IMG/VR virus record: IMGVR_UViG_3300035698_002599
Location: 1 to 50,057 of that record
Length of the DNA stretch: 50,057 bases
Source: a virus
Strand: one strand, 5' to 3'
Part shown: in pieces, positions 27,029-36,137 of the stretch
Numbering within the stretch: position 1 is the first letter of the stretch
How the letters are laid out: every line of letters starts with the position of its first letter
Made by a program: the position numbers and the translations under genes
The notes under the pieces: generated by a model
The model's database searches: none
What the model saw: the letters and a program-made list of their open reading frames with translations, nothing else
Told to the model about the DNA's origin: nothing

Positions 27029-29272
27029 ATGAGTGGAGTTGATAGATTTACCGGATTATCACAAGGGGTTGCCATTAAGGCGCCTGTTCGTGTCGCCACC
27101 ACAGCAAATATTGCGCTGTCAGCGGTGCCGACCATTGATGATATTATGCTTTTTGTAGGTGATAGGGTGTTGGTTAAGAGCCAGACTGACGATAAACAAA
27201 ACGGCATTTATCAGGTGAATGCTTCTGGCTGGACTCGTACATTAGATTTTAATAATAACCGTGACGTGACCAAGGGTACGTTGGTATTCGTCCTTGAAGG
27301 GACTGCCAATGGAGAAAATTTTTACCGCGTTGCGACAACAGACAATCCAATTGTTTTTGATACGTCTGAAATTACATTCACTATTACGCCGGGCGCAGGC
27401 ACCGTGGGAGCAACGGGGCCAGCGGGTGCAACCGGGGCAACAGGCGCAGCCGGGCCAACCGGGTCAACAGGGTCTGCTGGCGCAAAAGGCGATGATGGTA
27501 ACACGGGGGCGCAAGGCCCAACGGGTCTGACAGGTGCTGGTGGTTCGCAAGGGCCGCAAGGCGTCCAAGGAATTACAGGGAATACAGGCGCAGGCGGCGC
27601 CAAGGGTGACACTGGTGATGCAGGAATAAATTGGCGCGGTGGCTGGGCTAACACCACAGCATACGCAGTCAATGATACGGTTTATGAAGCTGGTGGTACC
27701 TATATTTGCGTTTCTGCCCATACGTCTGACCCAGCCACCCGCCCGGTGACTGGCGCTGGATGGACGGGTGAATGGGAAATTTTGGCTGTGGGCGGTGAAG
27801 ATGGTGCTGATGGTGCCACAGGGCCAGCGGGTTCCACGGGGCCGCAAGGTTCACCCGGCGCTGGTATCAATTGGCGTTCTGCATGGAATAGCCCTGTGAC
27901 ATACGCAGTGGCTGACGGTGTAAGCCGTGGTGGCGCTTCATACGTTTGTACAAGCGCACACACTTCTGGCGCGTCCACTGAACCGGGCGTGGGTGGAAGC
28001 TGGACAGGCTCATGGGATATTATTGCTGCCGCTGGTACCGCAGGCGCAGGCGCGTTGATTGACGTGAACAACCTTTCAGATTTAGATAATGCCGGGACGG
28101 CACGCACCAACCTTGGTCTTGTTATCGGCACCAACGTGCAGGCACAAGACGCTGGCTTGGCTTCAATCGCCGGGCTGACCACGCTGGCTGATAGAATGAT
28201 TTATACAACGGCTTCTGACACGTATGCCGTGGCCACCCTGACCGCTGCTGGCCGGGCATTAATTGATGATGCCAGCGCAAGTGCCCAGCGCACAACGCTT
28301 GGTCTTGCTATTGGCTCAAACGTGCAGGCTTTCAGCGCGAATACGGCGCTGACCAGCGCAATTCAAACATGGACAGCCGCGCAGACTTTCGCCGGATTAA
28401 GCACAAATACAGATAGAATCGTGCTTGATTCTGCTGGAAATGTGACCACCCTGATATCAACGTCTTCTGGTACCCGGAATATTAACCTTCCGAATAATAA
28501 CGGTACCATTGCGCTTACGTCTAACGTGGCCACCCTGACGAATAAGACGATTGATGGAAATAATAACACCCTGACAGTTTTGGCGGCCAGCCAATTGTCT
28601 GGTGTTGCGCCAATTGCAAATGGTGGTACAGGTGGCAGCACAGCTACCGCTGCACGCACAGCTTTGGGCCTTGCTATCGGCACTAATGTGCAGGCGCAAA
28701 GCGCTGCCTTGGCTTCCATTGTAGGCTTAACCACGCTGGCTGACCGTATGATTTACACCACGGCCAGTAATACTTACGCTGTGGCCACCCTGACTTCCGC
28801 TGGCCGGGCATTATTAGATGATGCTAATGCAGCCGCGCAGCTTGTTACGCTGGGCGCTGTCCCATTGGCAGGCGGTACCATGTCTGGTGCCTTGATAATG
28901 GCTGACCAACAATTAACCCGCCCGGAAATTAAAGATTATGCAATCACGCATAGCACGCCTGCAATTTCCACCGGGGCCATTACATTTAATCATGTGACCA
29001 GTCAATCCTTTGAAGTTGATTTGGACGAAAATATCACGGCTATTACATTAAGCAATCCACCAGCCACAGGTAAGTATGGTGAAATTGTTATCAGATTTGT
29101 ACAGGACGCCACAGGAAGCCGCACCATTGCGGGTTGGCCTGCGTCCGTTAAATGGGCAGGCGGGGACGCATACGCGCCAACCGCAGCCGCCAATTCAGTT
29201 GACCGTGTTGTGTTATCTACCGTTGATGGTGGGACAACATGGGAAGGTGATTTCAGCTTAGGATATGCATAA
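27029..29272 (+). CDS. Tail fibre with collagen-like and carbohydrate-binding-like modules
   Basis: 747 residues. Residues 1-120 are a fibre N-terminal domain with a VGDRVLVKSQTDDKQNGIY motif. Residues 122-198 and about 253-279 are collagen-like Gly-X-Y repeats. Two WRxxWN...YxxxDxVxxGGxxYxCxxAH modules (about 201-252 and 281-332) resemble small chitin-binding (CBM5/12) domains. A region of about 65 residues (around 364-425) is duplicated around 546-610. The C-terminal domain is beta-rich. It probably trimerises and binds a surface glycan. GGAG precedes the ATG. It overlaps the propeller gene by one base. Confidence 0.85.
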   Translation: MSGVDRFTGLSQGVAIKAPVRVATTANIALSAVPTIDDIMLFVGDRVLVKSQTDDKQNGIYQVNASGWTRTLDFNNNRDVTKGTLVFVLEGTANGENFYRVATTDNPIVFDTSEITFTITPGAGTVGATGPAGATGATGAAGPTGSTGSAGAKGDDGNTGAQGPTGLTGAGGSQGPQGVQGITGNTGAGGAKGDTGDAGINWRGGWANTTAYAVNDTVYEAGGTYICVSAHTSDPATRPVTGAGWTGEWEILAVGGEDGADGATGPAGSTGPQGSPGAGINWRSAWNSPVTYAVADGVSRGGASYVCTSAHTSGASTEPGVGGSWTGSWDIIAAAGTAGAGALIDVNNLSDLDNAGTARTNLGLVIGTNVQAQDAGLASIAGLTTLADRMIYTTASDTYAVATLTAAGRALIDDASASAQRTTLGLAIGSNVQAFSANTALTSAIQTWTAAQTFAGLSTNTDRIVLDSAGNVTTLISTSSGTRNINLPNNNGTIALTSNVATLTNKTIDGNNNTLTVLAASQLSGVAPIANGGTGGSTATAARTALGLAIGTNVQAQSAALASIVGLTTLADRMIYTTASNTYAVATLTSAGRALLDDANAAAQLVTLGAVPLAGGTMSGALIMADQQLTRPEIKDYAITHSTPAISTGAITFNHVTSQSFEVDLDENITAITLSNPPATGKYGEIVIRFVQDATGSRTIAGWPASVKWAGGDAYAPTAAANSVDRVVLSTVDGGTTWEGDFSLGYA

Positions 29273-31239
29273 TGCTTTTAGGTAAATCAATGGCGCGTCA
29301 GCGCGGGGCTTTTGAAGGTAAGATGATGGCTGTGGGAAACTATGGCCGTATCTTATATTCTATTGATGGCGCGGAATGGCTGGATAAAAGCAATCTTCCC
29401 GGGGAGCCAACGGGCCTAGAAGTTACTGTCGGGTCTTATACTCTGCGCGGCGGTTGTGATGATAGCGGCACGTTTATGATGGTCACCAGTGGAGGCTTGA
29501 TTTTTAAAACAACGGACGGCGGCACAACTTGGACAGATGCGGCCCACCCCGGATATTATACGCCAGCCTTTATTAAGTATGTAAATGGTGCTTGGTTTAT
29601 GGGTAATTTTAACGGTGAGCTTTTCAGATCTGGTGACGGCGGTGATACGTGGACTCTTGAAGCAGCTTTATCTTCTGGAGCCGTCAGAACCATGGCGGAT
29701 ATTGTATGGACGGGCACTTATTTCATGGCTGTGGGCGAAGCAGACGTAAGCTTAAAATGTTTTAGATCAACGGATGGCACCACATGGACGGAATATACAG
29801 GATCATCTTTAATATCTTTTGATGAAAGCATAGTGGCTGTTGATTATGGCGGCACTTTTAACCGGACTGTAGCCGTTGGTTACGGCGGGTTTGTGGCAAC
29901 CTCTTCTGTCGGCACAAGTTGGAGTGAGACAAGCGTTTCTGGTTCGCCTGATTTTGTTGATTTAAAATTTGCTAACGACATTTTTATGGCTGTGGCGCGT
30001 GATGGAAGCGTCTTTACTTCGTCTTCTGGCTTATCATGGTCAGCCGTCACCACGCCTACGGGCATTTCAGAAGGCGTTAGCATTGAATATTATGACGATG
30101 CTACGGATAAAACATGGGTATACGCAGGCGACACAACTGGAAATATTAACGCTGTCTGGACTTCTACGGATGATGGTGTGACATGGACGCAGCGCACATT
30201 GGATATCCCGTATGTTGAATCTACGGAAGCTGAATATGGTGATTTGGTCTGGGATAGTGACGCGTCAGAATTTATCTTGATAGGCCCGGCTGAAATTCGG
30301 GTGGGCACTCTTGGGCTGCATATTCAGCGCGGGAACGCTAAGGGCGTAACGTGGACAAAGGAAACAATTACAGGGGCGTCTGTTTCTGACACCAGCAAAG
30401 CCCTGTTTGATGTAACTGCGAGTTCAAGCCGTTGGGTGGTTGCTGGCGTAGATGGTTATATGGCCTCATCTGATGATGATGGCGATACATGGACTGATCG
30501 CAGTGTGGCCACCACATTGGATTTTAATGCTGTGCATTATGATGCCAGCATGGCGCCAGCATGGATAGCAGTGGGTAATAATGGTTTGGTGGCCACGTCA
30601 ACGGATGGCGCTACATGGACTGACAGAACAATCAGCCCTGCGATTACGGAAGATTTCAGTGATATTGTCAGTGACGGGACAACATGGGTTGCTTGCGGCG
30701 AAAGCGGCACAATTTATACTTCAACGGATGGGACAACATGGACGCAGCGCACACCGGGCAATTCATCAATAGAGTTTTTCCTAAGCATTACTTTTGGTAA
30801 TAGCTTATTTGTTATCAGCGATTCCAGCGGCAATGTTCAAACCTCTCCTGATGGCACAGGGACATGGACGGAACGCACTGTGTCTGGCGGCACGGAAGAT
30901 TTACAGCCTGTTCTTTGGAACGCAGACGATTCTAAATTTTATCTTTTTGACCAAAGTGAAGATATTTGGACTTCTTCTGATGGCCTTACATGGTCGCAGA
31001 CTACAACAAATATTGGGTTTAATTCGCAGCAGGGCGAAATATTGCCCCATTGCGTGGGATATGCATCTGACGGGTCAAATAGCCTTTGGCTTTCGGCTCC
31101 GTATGATACTAACGCGACTAATCCAGCCCATGTCTATACATCAAGAGGCCCGGCATCGTGGAAGGGGCTTACAATTAATGGATATTCAAATGATGCGGAA
31201 GGCCGGATATTAAGGGCTGTGCATATTCATGCGCCATAA
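29272..31239 (+). CDS. Asp-box beta-propeller protein, candidate receptor-binding protein
   Basis: 655 residues made of about 12 Asp-box/BNR-type motifs (for example STDGTTWTE, SDDDGDTWTD, SSDGLTWSQ) spaced through the whole length, as in sialidase-like or Ycf48-like propellers. No catalytic sialidase arginine triad can be judged by eye, so enzyme activity is not claimed. It directly follows and is coupled to the tail fibre gene, so it is probably a tail-tip or fibre partner in host recognition. Composition is Thr/Ser/Gly/Trp-rich. No signal peptide. Confidence 0.75.
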   Translation: MLLGKSMARQRGAFEGKMMAVGNYGRILYSIDGAEWLDKSNLPGEPTGLEVTVGSYTLRGGCDDSGTFMMVTSGGLIFKTTDGGTTWTDAAHPGYYTPAFIKYVNGAWFMGNFNGELFRSGDGGDTWTLEAALSSGAVRTMADIVWTGTYFMAVGEADVSLKCFRSTDGTTWTEYTGSSLISFDESIVAVDYGGTFNRTVAVGYGGFVATSSVGTSWSETSVSGSPDFVDLKFANDIFMAVARDGSVFTSSSGLSWSAVTTPTGISEGVSIEYYDDATDKTWVYAGDTTGNINAVWTSTDDGVTWTQRTLDIPYVESTEAEYGDLVWDSDASEFILIGPAEIRVGTLGLHIQRGNAKGVTWTKETITGASVSDTSKALFDVTASSSRWVVAGVDGYMASSDDDGDTWTDRSVATTLDFNAVHYDASMAPAWIAVGNNGLVATSTDGATWTDRTISPAITEDFSDIVSDGTTWVACGESGTIYTSTDGTTWTQRTPGNSSIEFFLSITFGNSLFVISDSSGNVQTSPDGTGTWTERTVSGGTEDLQPVLWNADDSKFYLFDQSEDIWTSSDGLTWSQTTTNIGFNSQQGEILPHCVGYASDGSNSLWLSAPYDTNATNPAHVYTSRGPASWKGLTINGYSNDAEGRILRAVHIHAP

Positions 31240-31269
31240 CTATAATTGAAAAAGAAAAAGGACTGCAAG

Positions 31270-31602
31270 ATGGAAGAACAAATGGTGCAACAAGTAAACG
31301 AAGCGTTCGCTTCAAAAGGTCTCTGGTACGCAATATCTACACTCACAACCATAATTCTGGGAGCGATAGGATTTGCCATGCGAAATGAAATGGGGCATAG
31401 AAAAGTCATATCAAAAAAAATCGCTGGGCTACACGGTAAGGTTGATGATGTCAACCTGCGGCTGAGTGACCATAAACAGCATGTGCTGCAACAACACCCG
31501 GACAAGGATGATTTTAAGCAACTGCTTGATAGGATAGATAGCGGCTTTCAGGATTTAAAAACGGATATACGCGATATTCGCAACGGAAAAAAGAAGGATT
31601 GA
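31270..31602 (+). CDS. Membrane-anchored coiled-coil protein of the lysis region
   Basis: 110 residues with one membrane segment (about 17-35, LWYAISTLTTIILGAIGFA) followed by a charged coiled coil. The ATG at 31270 has AAAGGA upstream; an in-frame TTG at 31246 is possible but unlikely. It opens the lysis cassette, 2 bases before the holin candidate. It could be a second holin or an antiholin. Confidence 0.65.
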   Translation: MEEQMVQQVNEAFASKGLWYAISTLTTIILGAIGFAMRNEMGHRKVISKKIAGLHGKVDDVNLRLSDHKQHVLQQHPDKDDFKQLLDRIDSGFQDLKTDIRDIRNGKKKD

Positions 31603-31603
31603 T

Positions 31604-31867
31604 ATGTTGGGATTTAAACAAAAAGATGAAGACCCGCTGTATAATCGCCGCCGTATGATGGTGTGCGCTGCTCTCTATTTTGTTGTTTGGGGATTTGTGA
31701 TACTCTTTTGCACAGTAGCGTTTAAACTTGAAACGGGGATGGTCATTGCATTTTTGGGATACATTACAACAATATCTGGCACGGGCATTGGGGCGTACCT
31801 CTTTGCAGCCAAAGTCAATAAACAGGAGAAAATCAATGCCGAAAAGGAAAATAAACCTACCGAGTAG
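31604..31867 (+). CDS. Holin candidate, two membrane segments
   Basis: 87 residues with two predicted membrane helices (about 18-40 and 46-70) separated by a short turn, and a charged C-terminus (KVNKQEKINAEKENKP). Size, topology and position immediately before the endolysin fit a class II holin, which makes the lethal membrane lesion. AAGGAT precedes the ATG. The endolysin start lies inside this gene (32-base overlap), so timing of both is linked. Confidence 0.7.
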   Translation: MLGFKQKDEDPLYNRRRMMVCAALYFVVWGFVILFCTVAFKLETGMVIAFLGYITTISGTGIGAYLFAAKVNKQEKINAEKENKPTE

Positions 31868-32387
31868 CTATCGCTGGCTTGATGATGAATCCGGCCCACG
31901 CATTCTGAATGAAGCGCTGGCCTTTTATGGCACGGTGGAATTGCCCGGCGAAGCAAACAACCCATTGATACTTGAATGGGCCAAGGAAGTCGGTGGCTGG
32001 ATTGGCTCATGGTACAAAGCCGATAGCGTCCCATGGTGCGGTTTATTCATTGCTGTCTGCGCCAAGCGTGCAGGCTTTCCTTTCACACAGGAAGCGCTGG
32101 GTGCCCTTAATTGGGCTAAGTGGGGTGTTGGTAAGCAAAAGCCCATGCTCGGTGATGTGATGGTGTTTAAACGCAAAGGCGGTGGCCATGTGGGATTGTA
32201 TGTTGGCGAAGACCAAAACGCATATCATATCTTGGGCGGCAATCAGGGTGATGCAGTAAACATACGCAGAATGGGCAAGGAACGCCTTGTGGCTATCCGT
32301 AGGTGTCCATGGAGATATTCACAGCCCGGCAATGTCCGTCCTCTTCAACTGGCCGCTATAGGCGAATTTTCAAGGAATGAGGCGTAG
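31836..32387 (+). CDS. Endolysin, NlpC/P60-CHAP-like (TIGR02594 type)
   Basis: 183 residues from the ATG at 31836, which has AGGAGAAAA upstream; the longer frame from 31728 lies inside the holin gene. The catalytic set is visible: Cys68 in SVPWCGLF, His118 in GGGHVGLY and a polar residue near GGNQ (136). These mark a cysteine peptidase or amidase of the TIGR02594 family, which cleaves peptidoglycan cross-links at lysis. No signal peptide, so it needs the holin. Confidence 0.88.
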   Translation: MPKRKINLPSSYRWLDDESGPRILNEALAFYGTVELPGEANNPLILEWAKEVGGWIGSWYKADSVPWCGLFIAVCAKRAGFPFTQEALGALNWAKWGVGKQKPMLGDVMVFKRKGGGHVGLYVGEDQNAYHILGGNQGDAVNIRRMGKERLVAIRRCPWRYSQPGNVRPLQLAAIGEFSRNEA

Positions 32388-32388
32388 C

Positions 32389-32742
32389 ATGATAGCTTTA
32401 CCAGCATTATCTGTAGTTAAGGGCGTGATATTCAGCAAATGGGGCAAACGCGCCATGGCTGGAATCGGTGTTCTGGTAGTTATTGGCCTGTTTTATTGGT
32501 GGGCATATGATCGTGGGTACGATAAGGCGGCTGAAAAGTTTGCCAGTGCCGCCTTGATAGCTGAACGTGAAAGCGGGGAAGCCAACCGTGGTGCGCTGGG
32601 CCGTGAAATGGAAGACAGCACACGCCGTGCTGTGGAAGAAAACGATATAGAACACGGAATAGAGGGAAACAATGAAGAAGGTGCTGACACTCCTGCTCAT
32701 GGCGTCATTCAGTCTGTCTTTGACGGCCTGCGGAACCGCTAA
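32389..32742 (+). CDS. Inner-membrane spanin candidate (Rz-like)
   Basis: 117 residues. One N-terminal membrane segment (about 21-40) is followed by a charged periplasmic helix, the layout of i-spanins. ATG 32389 has GAGG at good distance; ATG 32377 in the same frame is a weaker option. Its 3' part contains the start of the lipoprotein gene at 32672 in another frame, the overlapped Rz/Rz1 arrangement. With the o-spanin it would fuse the two membranes at lysis. Confidence 0.7.
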   Translation: MIALPALSVVKGVIFSKWGKRAMAGIGVLVVIGLFYWWAYDRGYDKAAEKFASAALIAERESGEANRGALGREMEDSTRRAVEENDIEHGIEGNNEEGADTPAHGVIQSVFDGLRNR

Positions 32743-32926
32743 AATAGCAATACACAAAACGGAAGTAGATGAAAATTTGCTGGTGTGCCGCGAAGCGTGC
32801 GCCGTTCCTGATTCGCCTGTCACCAAAAGACAAACGGCCACGTATCTTAAATGCGCCACCTTTGCCCATGCTGATTGTTACAGCAAATTAAAGCGCGTGC
32901 GCGAAGTCCAGAAGGAAGTTAATTAA
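32672..32926 (+). CDS. Outer-membrane spanin candidate (Rz1-like lipoprotein)
   Basis: 84 residues with a signal peptide and lipobox LTAC (17-20), so Cys20 would be lipid-modified after cleavage. The mature part has a few Cys residues and a basic C-terminal helix. It starts inside the i-spanin gene in a different frame. Less Pro-rich than classical Rz1, but topology and overlap support an o-spanin. Confidence 0.75.
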   Translation: MKKVLTLLLMASFSLSLTACGTAKIAIHKTEVDENLLVCREACAVPDSPVTKRQTATYLKCATFAHADCYSKLKRVREVQKEVN

Positions 32927-33114
32927 TGCCTAGCACAAGACCATTTGAACCGCCCAACACGCCGGGGCCAAAGCGCAGGCGCACTGACCGCAATATACCA
33001 GTACCGAAGGAAAAAAAGCCCCGCAAAAAACGGGGCTTTTCCGCGCTTGCAACGAAAGGATGCCTGAACGGCATGGCTTTCAGCGCTAAGACGTTCAGAA
33101 CGTCTATTCTTTAA
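32926..33114 (+). CDS. Short basic Pro/Arg/Lys-rich frame, doubtful
   Basis: 62 codons starting one base into the previous stop (TAATG). The N-terminal half is Pro/Lys/Arg-rich. The frame runs through the terminator at 33014-33040 and overlaps the SSB stop region on the other strand. If translated, most transcripts would end within it. Listed because the start is coupled; it may not be a real gene. Confidence 0.3.
   Translation: MPSTRPFEPPNTPGPKRRRTDRNIPVPKEKKPRKKRGFSALATKGCLNGMAFSAKTFRTSIL
33014..33040. terminator. Bidirectional Rho-independent terminator
   Basis: AAAAGCCCCG (33014-33023) and CGGGGCTTTT (33031-33040) form a perfect 10-bp stem with a 7-base loop, with A and T runs giving a T tail on either strand. 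It separates the rightward late genes from the leftward recombination operon. Confidence 0.9.
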
Positions 33115-33596
33115 AACGGGATTTCGTCTTCCAGTTCTTCAACGGGCGCCTGACTTGCTGGTGCCGCTGAATCCTGATTGTATGACCCAGCGCCGCTGTC
33201 CTGATTATAGCCACCATCATTCTGCGGTGGGCGTTCACCGCCACCACCTTGGCTGGAAAGCATGGTCAATTCACCACGGTACGGGCGCAGCACCACTTCT
33301 GTGGTGTATTTCTTCACGCCGTCCTGCTCCCATGACCGGGTTTCAAGCTGCCCTTCAATGTAGATTTTGGAACCTTTTTTCAGGTAATTTTCACAGACTT
33401 TAACAATGCCCTGATTGAAAACCACCACCCGGTGCCACTGCGTGTTTTCTTTTTTCTCGCCTGTGGTCTTGTCCTTCCAGCTTTCGCTGGTCGCCAAGCT
33501 AAGATTTACAACCTTGTCACCTGACTGCATGGTGCGCACGTCCGGGTCATTACCCAGATTGCCCACCAATATTACTTTATTCACTGAACCAGCCAT
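33111..33596 (-). CDS. ssb: Single-stranded DNA-binding protein
   Basis: 161 residues from the start at 33596, which has AAGGAGGA upstream; a longer in-frame extension is rejected. An OB-fold domain covers about 1-108 with SVNKVILVGNLGNDPDVR, the QWHRVVVFN strand and GSKIYIEGQLETRSW. A Gln/Gly/Asn-rich linker follows, then an acidic tip ending EDEIPF, the motif that recruits partner proteins. It coats single-stranded DNA in recombination and replication. Last gene of the leftward operon, beside the terminator. Confidence 0.95.
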   Translation of the reverse strand: MAGSVNKVILVGNLGNDPDVRTMQSGDKVVNLSLATSESWKDKTTGEKKENTQWHRVVVFNQGIVKVCENYLKKGSKIYIEGQLETRSWEQDGVKKYTTEVVLRPYRGELTMLSSQGGGGERPPQNDGGYNQDSGAGSYNQDSAAPASQAPVEELEDEIPF

Positions 33597-33630
33597 GCTG
33601 AATCCTCCTTGTGTTTTGTTGCAGGGATAA

Positions 33631-33852
33631 TTACGCGGCGTGGGCCACGCAATTACCGTTTTTATCACGGGCATACCAGATTGTGTCTTGTCCGTTTTTC
33701 TTCGCTGGCGCTTTGTCGCAGTATCCCAGACGTTCGTGGGTCTGGTGCGGCTCCATGCCATTGATTTCATACAGTGCTTTCTTTTCCTCCGGCTGCACGG
33801 CTGTGCAGGCAGATACCAAAAGTATGGCTGATAATAAGATAAAATTACGCAT
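33631..33852 (-). CDS. Small lipoprotein
   Basis: 73 residues from the start at 33852, with AAAGGAAG upstream; the Met five codons earlier is a weaker option. A signal peptide ends in the lipobox LVSAC with Cys16. The mature part is short, polar and has two further Cys. Secreted lipoproteins in early phage operons sometimes block superinfection, but that is only a possibility here. It lies between SSB and the acidic zinc-knuckle gene. Confidence 0.7.
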   Translation of the reverse strand: MRNFILLSAILLVSACTAVQPEEKKALYEINGMEPHQTHERLGYCDKAPAKKNGQDTIWYARDKNGNCVAHAA

Positions 33853-33868
33853 TGGTCTTCCTTTCATT

Positions 33869-34522
33869 TTAACAGTCCGGGCATATCATTGTGTCCAATG
33901 GGTCGTCCGAATCTGGGTCTTCTACCGTCCCTGCACCATTGCAGGTTGGGCAATCACTTTGCTGCTCTCTCGCACGCTGGCGCGTTTCAGCGGCTGCCAG
34001 CTTGGCTTCAATCTCGTCTTCTGTTGGGGCCACCACGTCTGATGCTTTGACCAGCCCGTGCTGCGCCACAATATCTTCCAGCTTTGGCGGTGGGCCTTCG
34101 TCTTCTTCCAATATAGGGGCCAGCGCTTCTTTTATCACGTCCACCAATATTTCTGCGGTGCCTTCTGGTTCATCTTCAATAACTTCTTCATTTTCCATGG
34201 CGTCCTTACCCAGCGCTGTCATGGTGAATTCGTCAAAATCTTCTTCATGCTCCAATTCTTTTACGGGCACGCGTTCTTCCGCAGGCTCACCATAGTCCAG
34301 CGGTTCATTCTTCGCAGGCGTGAAGTCCACAGGTGCATTAGAAATTGAGGCGCTGAAATTATCTTCATTGCGCTGGATGGCGTTGTCCACCATGCCCTTC
34401 AATGCCAGCATTTCTGCTTCTGGGTCTTCGTTGAATGAGATATCAGCCACCATTTCATAGCTTTCATTTTCGTACTGTCTGGTGCTGATAAGTCTTGAAT
34501 AACGTATTGTTTTAACTTGCAT
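33869..34522 (-). CDS. Acidic protein with C-terminal zinc knuckle
   Basis: 217 residues, very acidic in the middle (many Glu/Asp), with a C-terminal CPTCNGAGT...ICPDC pair of CxxC motifs like a DnaJ-type zinc centre. AGGAG precedes the start. It lies between the exonuclease and SSB genes, so a role in recombination or as a partner of the exonuclease is likely by context. The usual single-strand annealing protein is missing from this operon and this gene sits where one might be expected, but no annealase motif is visible. Confidence 0.65.
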   Translation of the reverse strand: MQVKTIRYSRLISTRQYENESYEMVADISFNEDPEAEMLALKGMVDNAIQRNEDNFSASISNAPVDFTPAKNEPLDYGEPAEERVPVKELEHEEDFDEFTMTALGKDAMENEEVIEDEPEGTAEILVDVIKEALAPILEEDEGPPPKLEDIVAQHGLVKASDVVAPTEDEIEAKLAAAETRQRAREQQSDCPTCNGAGTVEDPDSDDPLDTMICPDC

Positions 34523-34533
34523 TTTATTTACTC

Positions 34534-35607
34534 CTATAAATCATTTACAAAGCTTGGCAGGCTTTGGTAATCAATATGGCTGGGTTTAGACATGCCAACC
34601 CATGGGATATCACCGCCAAAATGTTGGTACGCGGACAGGAAGCGGTCTGCTGCTTTATCCAGCCGGGCCTTGCCCTGCGCCATTAATTCAGTATTTTTGC
34701 GGCTGTATATTCTGCCATCTGTGACAATCGCTTGGCCCTTCTGCTGGAATATAAACCTGAATTCCTCCACAGGCTGGGCAATAAAAGCTTCAAGCCATTT
34801 GGTTGGTATCTTGTCAGCGCCATATATGCGCCCGTTCTTGATATGCTCCTGTGCCGCCACAGCGCCCCGTAGGTACAGGGAAGGCTGGATGATGTACTTG
34901 CGGCTGGCTATTTCATGGTCAATGGCCTTGGTGAAGTCTCTGCCGCGCTCATTGGCAATTGTTTTTAAATCTGCGCAGGCCCCAATTTTGAGATAATCAA
35001 AACGGCACTTGAACCACAGGCCCAATTCTTCTTCATACCAGACAATGCTGACTTCTGGATAACCGCCCACCAGCCATGACCGCAGGTATTCATTGCTTTC
35101 AATGGCACGGGCGCCCATTTCAACGTCCCATATCAATTCTGACGGCAGCAATTCCCTGCCCGGATTGGCGCGGCGGTGCTTCTCTTTCAAAACTTCCAGC
35201 ACTTTTGCTGGTGGGTACGCCTTCATCAAGCGTTCAATGCCCTGCCCTTTATTGGTGAAGGTCACCTTTTCGCCAAGTTCACGCAGCTTGGCTTTCAATT
35301 CGGTGCTGGTTCTGATTACGTTTTTATCTGCGAGGTCGTCACAATATTCTTCTGCATAGGTTTCATAGAATGACTCCTTGCCCTCCAATATTCTGTGGTG
35401 ATACACCCGCCCGTCACGGAAGGCAGTGGTGTCCCGTTTCTTCAAGCGTGGATTAAGCCAGCTATTGGCCCAAAAATTTGAATGGTGGATAAGTAAATCC
35501 TTCACCCCGCTGTTAGACAGGCATTTAATACCAAGGTATTCAGGGAAGGGCATATCAAAATAGATACCGGGCTGTGGCATTGCCCATGGCCATTTGTTCA
35601 TTTTCAT
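34534..35607 (-). CDS. RecE-like PD-(D/E)XK exonuclease (DUF3799 type)
   Basis: 357 residues. The N-terminal segment has CLSNSGVKDLL (29-39), GRVYHH (66-71), then PEVSIVWY with Glu185. The core D204...ADLKT (D213, K215) and Q241...Y245 follow. These are the marks of the RecE/DUF3799 nuclease family, which resects double-stranded ends for recombination. AAAGGA lies upstream. A promoter of the shared early module lies directly before it, at the end of the preceding gene. Confidence 0.85.
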   Translation of the reverse strand: MKMNKWPWAMPQPGIYFDMPFPEYLGIKCLSNSGVKDLLIHHSNFWANSWLNPRLKKRDTTAFRDGRVYHHRILEGKESFYETYAEEYCDDLADKNVIRTSTELKAKLRELGEKVTFTNKGQGIERLMKAYPPAKVLEVLKEKHRRANPGRELLPSELIWDVEMGARAIESNEYLRSWLVGGYPEVSIVWYEEELGLWFKCRFDYLKIGACADLKTIANERGRDFTKAIDHEIASRKYIIQPSLYLRGAVAAQEHIKNGRIYGADKIPTKWLEAFIAQPVEEFRFIFQQKGQAIVTDGRIYSRKNTELMAQGKARLDKAADRFLSAYQHFGGDIPWVGMSKPSHIDYQSLPSFVNDL

Positions 35608-35633
35608 GTTCGTGTTCCTTTCGTTGCACCCTC

Positions 35634-35662
35634 TTTATAAGAAGTTGTGCGCTGGGTGTCAA
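35634..35662 (-). promoter_or_regulatory. Early-module promoter before the exonuclease
   Basis: On the minus strand TTGACA (complement of 35657-35662), a 17-base spacer containing CGCACAAC, then TATAAA (complement of 35634-35639). The leader TGCAACGAAAGG follows. Same module as at 37717-37745 and 39799-39827. Perfect -35, 5 of 6 at -10. Confidence 0.8.
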
Positions 35663-36135
35663 CTAAATAAATCTTTTATAGGCTCTTTTTTCTTCTTCTC
35701 ACCGTATTTGGTGGTGAAGTCCGGCGTGAAGAATCCCAGCGCACCCTTGCACACCTTCTTGTCAAAGGCTGTTGCGTTCTCAAGCTGGAAGCCATAGTCA
35801 CCAAAAAACCATGGGCTTTTGCTGTCGTTCACGCAGCCAACAATATCAACGGCGCCAATAATCCCGCCACGTTCTAACTCTTTGAAGCCCGGCATTTTTG
35901 TGCCATCTGGGAAGGGCCGCGTTTGCGCAACAACCCGGCAGGCGCCTATGCAATATTCATATCTGGCTGCTGGGCATTTGTTTTTCCGTTTAATACGGTG
36001 ATAAACGGCACGCTTCTGGCGCGGTATCATTGACCAGTGTTTCTGGCATATCCATTCATCATGTTTAGTGGGCAGCCGTATTTTCCCTATTGTATAATGG
36101 CAGCCGCCCACACAGCATTTAACCCGGTCTTCCAT
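35659..36135 (-). CDS. ASCH-like domain protein with N-terminal Cys/His motif
   Basis: 158 residues. The N-terminal part has Cys and His pairs that may bind zinc. The C-terminal half reads RGGIIGAVDIVGCVND, SPWFFGDYGFQLENA and KGALGFF, a layout I associate with phage ASCH (PUA-like) proteins, thought to bind RNA. No clear ribosome site; the start lies 2 bases after the upstream stop, so translation may be coupled. Its 3' end overlaps the early promoter at 35634. Confidence 0.6.
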   Translation of the reverse strand: MEDRVKCCVGGCHYTIGKIRLPTKHDEWICQKHWSMIPRQKRAVYHRIKRKNKCPAARYEYCIGACRVVAQTRPFPDGTKMPGFKELERGGIIGAVDIVGCVNDSKSPWFFGDYGFQLENATAFDKKVCKGALGFFTPDFTTKYGEKKKKEPIKDLFS

Positions 36136-36137
36136 AT

